Source: Thermohalobaculum sp039821125 (GTDB taxonomy: Bacteria; Pseudomonadota; Alphaproteobacteria; Rhodobacterales; Rhodobacteraceae). Taken from it: a DNA stretch of 64,000 nucleotides. The translations under genes were made by a program, and so were the position numbers. Below the pieces are notes generated by a model. The model was not told the origin of the DNA. It was given only the letters and a program-made list of their open reading frames with translations, and did not search any database. Below, in pieces: positions 59,711 through 64,000 of the stretch. The stretch is from contig JBCBOR010000016.1 in assembly GCA_039821125.1 (NCBI GenBank), forward strand, positions 8,384-72,383, written 5' to 3'. Positions within the stretch are counted from its first letter, which is position 1; each line of letters begins with the position of its first letter.

Positions 59711-60175
59711 TTATTGGATCGAGATATCGACCTTCTGGCTGTCACCTTTCGAGCCCGGGACCTTGAGCACATAGCGGCCCGGCTTGATGGCGATGAACTT
59801 GAGCTCGATCGTGCCCTCGTCATCGAACTCGAAGCTGTCGATCCCGAGCGGGCGCACTTCCAGATCATTGATGACGACTTCGTTGATCCAGATCGCGCGG
59901 AAGAAATCAGCGCCCGCAACGGCGAGTTCCTGGCTGCCGTCCGAGATGATCTTCAGCTCGTAATAGACGCCCGACGACAGCGCCATCGGCCCCTCGGCCA
60001 GCGGTTTGCCCGCGGCGAGCGTCAGCGACGGCAATTCCTCGCGGTTGCACTTGGCCATCAGCCCGGCAAAGCCCAGCTTGTCACATTTCGGCGCGGCATG
60101 CGCGACCGGTGCGACCGGCGTGCTGACCGCAAGCCCCAGCATTGCCGCCGCCGCGGCTGCAAGGATCGTTTTCAT
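59711..60175 (-). CDS. Exported cupredoxin-like protein
   Basis: This 154-residue protein has a signal peptide (MKTILAAAAAAMLGLAVSTP). Its beta-sandwich-like domain includes ELKIISDGSQELAVAGADFF, SFEFDDEGTIELKFIAIKPG and RYVLKVPG. The closing part resembles cupredoxins, but the usual His/Cys/Met copper ligands are not visible, so it may not bind copper. It sits between the beta-propeller and the PepSY-like gene on the minus strand. Confidence 0.65.
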   Translation of the reverse strand: MKTILAAAAAAMLGLAVSTPVAPVAHAAPKCDKLGFAGLMAKCNREELPSLTLAAGKPLAEGPMALSSGVYYELKIISDGSQELAVAGADFFRAIWINEVVINDLEVRPLGIDSFEFDDEGTIELKFIAIKPGRYVLKVPGSKGDSQKVDISIQ

Positions 60176-60198
60176 CTGTTCTCTCCCTTGATGTCGGA

Positions 60199-61175
60199 TC
60201 AGTTCGGCGAGACGACGACGCCCCAGGGCTGCTCGCCGACCGCGATGGACTTGATGACCTTTTGCTCGGCCACGTCGATGACCGAGATGTCGTTCGAATT
60301 GCCGTTGGTGGTCAGGATGTATTTCTCGTCAGGGGTGAAGGCCATCTGCCAGACACGCTGTCCGACCAGCAGATATTCCTCGACCTCGTCGGTCTCGCCA
60401 TTGATCACCGCGACCCGGTTCGCCGGGCCAAGTGCCACGAAGACCTTCTTGCCGTCCGAGGTGACGCGGACCCCGACCGGTTGCAGCGCCTCTGGCGTGA
60501 CGCCCGCCACCTCGAAGGTGATGGACTTCATGATCTGGCCGTTCGCAGGGTCGATCACAGAAACGGTGCCGCCGATCTCGGCCGAGACGTAGAGCTTCTT
60601 GCCATCATCGGTGAACTCGGCAAAACGCGGGCGCTGATCGACCAGCGTGTTCTGCACGATCTCGTAGGTCGCGGTGTCGATGAAGTGCGCCATGTTCGTG
60701 GTCTCGGAGGTGTTGACCACGATCTTGCCGTCCGGGCTGACACCCATGCCCTCGGGCTCGACGCCCACAGGGATCTCGGCCAGCACGGATTTCTTCACGA
60801 CGTCGACGACCGTGACGATGTTATCGTCCTCGTTCGCGATGTAGAGCGGGTTGCCCGAAGGGTGCAGCACGAAAAGCTCCGGGTCAGGGCCGGAGGGCAG
60901 CGTGTGCAACTGCTCCATCGTCTTGGGATCATACACCCGCACCGTGTCATCGTCCGAGGCGCAAACGTAGAGTTCCTTGCCGTCCGGGCTGATCGTGATA
61001 CCGCGCGGGCGCTGCCACCATCATAGGTGCCCGTTACCTCCCACGTCGTGCCATCGATCACCGTGACCGTGTTGCCCTTTTCGTTGGTAACATAGACGGT
61101 ATAGGCCAAGGCCTCGACCGCTGTCAGACCCGACGCCGCGACAACGACCGCTGTCGCCAGAAGCGATCTCAGCAT
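60199..61175 (-). pseudogene. PQQ-dependent-catabolism-associated beta-propeller protein, frameshifted
   Basis: The ATG at 61175 (GGGAGGAGAG upstream) opens a signal peptide (MLRSLLATAVVVAASGLTAV) and the first propeller strand YVTNEKGNTVTVIDG. After TGTYDGG, near 61010, the frame is lost. The family continuation QRPRGITISPDGKELYVCAS is found in another frame and runs to the stop at 60199. One missing base (a G in the GGTGG run) restores a protein of about 325 residues. YVTN-type repeats (SPDGKIVVNTSETTN; PDEKYILTTNGNSND) fill the rest. This family accompanies quinoprotein alcohol dehydrogenases. It could be a true frameshift or a sequencing error. Confidence 0.8.
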
Positions 61176-61341
61176 GGTCTCTCCTCCCGTGAACACTCTT
61201 TTGGCGAGTAACGCCCGGTGTGCCCGGCAGGGTCAACCCCGACCTCCGCACTAAGTCCTTATAAGAGTTTAATAAGCCATTCCTGGGTTTCGCGACCGGT
61301 TCGGGTTGCACACGCGGGGCGTGTCGCGCACTCTGCTCGGC

Positions 61342-61850
61342 ATGAGAGCCCTGATTGCAGCACTGGTTCTGAGCGCGCGTGCTGGCCCGCCTCAGGCTTG
61401 GCCGCCGACCTGAAACCCGGCGCGACCGTTGCGTTTTTCGGGATCCACTTCATCGATACCTCGACCGAAGGTGCCTATAACGGCGTGCGCGAGGATGAGG
61501 TCGCCCGGATGGACATGATCACCGAGTATGTCCGTGGGCAGTTCGCCGAAAAAGGGTTCGACCTCGTCGATATCTCGCCGGTGCAGCAGGACCTCGACCG
61601 CATCGTCAATGTCGCCGACTGCAACTATTGCGATGTCCTGATGGCCCGCGAACTGGGCACGGACTATGCGCTGGTGGGCGAGGTCCAGAAGGTCTCGAAC
61701 CTGATCCTCGCAATGAACCTCGTTGTACGCGAGACCGAGACTGGTCAGGTCGCCAAGGGCCTCGCTGTCGATATCCGGGGCAACACCGACAAAAGCTGGC
61801 TGCGCGGCATCCGGTACATTCTGAAGAACAACATCTTCCGAAAGAAGTAG
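61342..61850 (+). pseudogene. DUF3280/DUF2380-like exported protein, probable N-terminal frameshift
   Basis: The ATG at 61342 starts a signal peptide (MRALIAALVLSA). The recognisable mature protein, LAADLKPGATVAFFGIHFID to VDIRGNTDKSWLRGIRYILK, lies in a frame one base away, running to 61850. One missing base around 61375-61395 would join them into about 169 residues. The family, with its VGEVQKVSNLILAMNLVVRE core, is found beside quinoprotein dehydrogenase genes. Without the frameshift, a TTG near 61396 could start a leaderless form. It is divergent from the beta-propeller gene. Confidence 0.65.
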
Positions 61851-62033
61851 CGCGCGGAGGGAGCGGCGCTGCTGCGGTCAGCGCCCGGATCGGCACACCG
61901 GCACCCGTGCGGTACGATCCCTCGGGCATGACAAGGAAACTTCGCATCCTGCCGCGCGCAATTTGGCGATAATATCCCGACTCGGAGCGGATGATCCGCT
62001 TTGCCGAGATGTTGGCTTCTGTGGCAGTTGGGG

Positions 62034-63029
62034 ATGGCAATGGCAAACGATTCACTGATGTTTGGTGCGGGCGGGCTCATTATCGGAGCGATTCTGGGGA
62101 TGATGTCCTCCGGTCCGAATTTCGACGATCTCGAGAAACGGCTGGGCGAGAAGATCGCGACCGCGGGCGCGGCGTCCTCGACCGCCGATGAGCAGCTTGC
62201 CGCCCTGACCGAGAGGCTCGCCGCCCTGGAAGCGGCGGTTGCCGCCGGGGCCGAGACAAGCGCCGCGTCGAGCGCCGAGGTCGCCGGCCAGATCGACAGC
62301 GCCGTCAGCGCGCTTAACGACACGATTGCCTCTTCAGGGGCTGCGCAATCCGAAGCTTTGAAGGGCACGCTGGTCAGCCAGGCCGATGCCATTCAGGACG
62401 CGCTTGCGGGACAGGTCGACGCGATCGAGGGCGCCCTTGGCAGCCAGCTCGAGAGCCTTGCAGCCGAAGTCAGCACCCTGGGTGAAGGCGTGACAGCCGC
62501 GTCGACCGGCGTTGCCGCGATCCAGAACACCATGGCCGCGCATCACGGCGACATGGACAGTGCTGCCGGTGCGGCTGATGACGCCGCCACCGATAGCGCT
62601 GCTGCAGGTGCGACGGAAGACACTGCCGCGGCAAGCACGACGGAAGACACTGCGGCCGCGAGCACAACGGAAGAAACTGCGGCCGCGAGCACAACAGAAG
62701 ACACTGCCACGGCAAGCACGACCGAAGACACTGCGGCCACGAGCACGACGGAAACCACAGCCGCCGTGGCACCATCGCCGGCTCCGTCCGAGCCGGTCGG
62801 CACCGGCGCGGGCGAGACCGCGCTCTTGCTCGATGGCGCAGTCAGGGTCTTCGTCTCCGCAGTCGACACCGAGACCGGCACCGCCCGCGTCGCCGTGAAC
62901 GGCATCAAGACCCAGGTCCTTGGCACCTATGAACCGGTCACCTTCGAGGTGAACGGCAAAACCTGCGAACTCATCCTTGATAATGTCTCGGATGGCCATG
63001 TGGAACTGTCGCCAAGCTGTCCGGAGTAG
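62034..63029 (+). CDS. Membrane-anchored protein with coiled coil and Ala/Thr/Glu repeats
   Basis: This protein of about 331 residues has an N-terminal membrane anchor (MFGAGGLIIGAILGMM). A long Ala/Glu-rich helical region follows (EKRLGEKIATAGAASS; ERLAALEAAVAAGAETSAAS), probably coiled coil. Next is a 27-base tandem repeat encoding TEDTAAAST-type units. The C-terminal domain of about 80 residues has two cysteines (GKTCELILDNVSDGHVELSPSC). I do not recognise a family. It is directly upstream of the SoxYZ-like gene. Confidence 0.6.
   Translation: MAMANDSLMFGAGGLIIGAILGMMSSGPNFDDLEKRLGEKIATAGAASSTADEQLAALTERLAALEAAVAAGAETSAASSAEVAGQIDSAVSALNDTIASSGAAQSEALKGTLVSQADAIQDALAGQVDAIEGALGSQLESLAAEVSTLGEGVTAASTGVAAIQNTMAAHHGDMDSAAGAADDAATDSAAAGATEDTAAASTTEDTAAASTTEETAAASTTEDTATASTTEDTAATSTTETTAAVAPSPAPSEPVGTGAGETALLLDGAVRVFVSAVDTETGTARVAVNGIKTQVLGTYEPVTFEVNGKTCELILDNVSDGHVELSPSCPE
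62610..62762 (+). repeat. 27-bp in-frame tandem repeat
   Basis: About five and a half imperfect copies of a 27-base unit encode nine-residue units: TEDTAAAST, TEDTAAAST, TEETAAAST, TEDTATAST, TEDTAATST and TETTAA. The copies differ mainly at third positions. The repeat forms a flexible linker between the coiled coil and the C-terminal domain. Confidence 0.88.
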
Positions 63030-63069
63030 GCTAGTCTCTGCGCAATTTCTGCGATGGAAGGTGCGCGAG

Positions 63070-63906
63070 ATGAACAAGATTGTTGCGGTGGCGGCTTTTG
63101 CGGCGATGCTCGCATCCTCGGCCTGGGCCGAGGATGACACCTGGGCCGAGTTGCAGCCGCAGATCTTCGGCGATGCGATCGTCAGTGATGCCGGGGGCGC
63201 GATCACGCTCGACGCCCCCTACCGGACCATGACAGATCCGCGTACGACACTTGGCGCGACGATCACGGCGCCGCTTGGCAAGACCATCGAAACGGTCACG
63301 CTGATCATCGACGAGAACCCGATGCCGGTCTCCGCCGTCTTCGATCTGGCGTCGCCGCGACGCAGCTTTGCCTTTACCGCCGCGATGCGCATGAACGGGC
63401 CAAGCCCGGTGCGCGTGGTTGCCGAGCTCTCGACTGGTGAGCGGATCATGCAGAGTGCCATGGTGAAGACCTCCGGTACGGGTGCCTGTGCCGCAGCGCC
63501 AACAACGGATCCCGTGGTTGCGATGGAGACCCTGGGACAGATGGATCTTGTGCTGGGCGAACAGGAGGGCGCAATCGCCACGCTGGCAAGCCTCTCCGGA
63601 AAGCCGGCCCCTGCGCAGAGCGGCCTCGAGACCGGCCCGATGGCCGAATTGCAGATGCAGCACCCCAGCCATTCCGGCATGCAGATGGATCAGATCACAC
63701 TGCTCTACATTCCCGCCCGCTATGTCGAAACCGTCGAAGTCTCGTCCGGCGGACAGCCTCTCTTCTCGATGACCGGATCAATCTCTCTCAGCGAGAACCC
63801 GGCGATCGGCTTCGACGTGCCCGAGGGGGCGAGCGCGATCGATGTGCGCATGACGGATACCGAGGGCGCCGTGTTCGAGAACAGCTTCCCGCTCGTCAGC
63901 GGGTAG
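63070..63906 (+). CDS. Quinoprotein dehydrogenase-associated SoxYZ-like carrier
   Basis: This 278-residue protein has a signal peptide (MNKIVAVAAFAAMLASSAWA) and fused SoxY-like (TLGATITAPLGKTIETVTLI, IDENPMPVSAVFDL) and SoxZ-like (SGMQMDQITLLYIPARYVET, SLSENPAIGFDVPEGA) domains. The SoxY-type carrier Cys would be that of GTGACAAAP, between the domains. This fused form accompanies PQQ quinoprotein dehydrogenases rather than sulfur oxidation. It suggests that the dehydrogenase itself lies beyond the window end. The ATG at 63070 gives the signal peptide. Confidence 0.82.
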   Translation: MNKIVAVAAFAAMLASSAWAEDDTWAELQPQIFGDAIVSDAGGAITLDAPYRTMTDPRTTLGATITAPLGKTIETVTLIIDENPMPVSAVFDLASPRRSFAFTAAMRMNGPSPVRVVAELSTGERIMQSAMVKTSGTGACAAAPTTDPVVAMETLGQMDLVLGEQEGAIATLASLSGKPAPAQSGLETGPMAELQMQHPSHSGMQMDQITLLYIPARYVETVEVSSGGQPLFSMTGSISLSENPAIGFDVPEGASAIDVRMTDTEGAVFENSFPLVSG

Positions 63907-64000
63907 CGCTCACAACGCCCGCGACCGACCCGGCGCACAGGCCTGCCACATAGGCTTGTCGCACGGATCAGACTGCCCTGCGGGCACTCTGATCCTCTCG

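Noticed and set aside
63070..63906. Sulfur-oxidation SoxYZ
   Set aside because: The two domains are fused in one chain, other sox genes are absent, and the neighbours are quinoprotein accessory genes, so the carrier is assigned to that group.

Overview
The window looks like a chromosomal segment of a marine-type alphaproteobacterium, most likely a Rhodobacterales/Roseobacter relative. The evidence is high-GC coding, a complete bzt/aap-type amino-acid ABC operon, the glpX-recJ pair, a plant-type glutamate-cysteine ligase, a choline-sulfate/betaine cluster and lanthanide/PQQ-type quinoprotein accessory genes. Genes are dense on both strands. Two tRNA genes are visible, Pro(UGG) and Glu(UUC). 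There is no CRISPR array, no rRNA and no recognisable transposase.

Layout. 1-5.9 kb: a glycine-betaine/choline-type ABC transporter (permease cut by the window edge, ATPase, binding protein), a GcvT-like folate enzyme and the divergent choline-sulfatase betC. This set would take up quaternary amines, desulfate choline sulfate and process methyl groups. 5.9-11.9 kb: a seven-gene moxR-DUF58-DUF4381-batA-batB-TPR-batD operon. 12.1-13.7 kb: an AbrB-type membrane protein whose start codon lies inside a palindromic operator, and a PaaI-type thioesterase. 14.1-18.9 kb: the bztABCD-like amino-acid transporter, with a hairpin after the binding-protein gene and a strong terminator at its end. 19-32.7 kb: mixed housekeeping and accessory genes (sixA, ferredoxin-like protein, fatty-acid hydroxylase, a C45/NTN-type hydrolase, DUF1989, a methyltransferase broken by one stop codon, beta-lactamase-fold hydrolase, aldehyde dehydrogenase, ahcY, extensin-like protein and others). 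32.8-36 kb: glcB and glcG-like genes plus a peroxiredoxin. 36-48 kb: acyl-CoA dehydrogenase, two uncharacterised proteins, a glycine-zipper lipoprotein, gshA, OsmC, S-formylglutathione hydrolase, aminopeptidase P, a double cold-shock protein and tRNA-Pro.

48.3-58.2 kb is the most unusual part. Between trpS, glpX-recJ and the two tRNAs lie proteins that look like toxins or effectors and have no signal peptide: a protein with a Cys-His-Asp arrangement like papain/transglutaminase-fold enzymes, a 199-residue protein carrying the ribosome-inactivating-protein (ricin/Shiga A-chain) active-site signature, and a fibre protein-metzincin-HEAT-like cassette. 58.5-63.9 kb holds periplasmic accessory proteins of a PQQ quinoprotein dehydrogenase system (a beta-propeller, a DUF3280-like protein and a SoxYZ-like carrier). 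Two of these genes are interrupted by apparent one-base deletions.

Seven copies of a short palindrome (9-bp stem, 3-base loop) are scattered through intergenic gaps from 23.5 to 44.1 kb. Six of the seven are preceded on one strand by GTAG, as in REP elements mobilised by RAYT transposases.

All calls come from reading the sequence without database searches. Family names are recognition from motifs, and starts were chosen from visible Shine-Dalgarno-like sequences.
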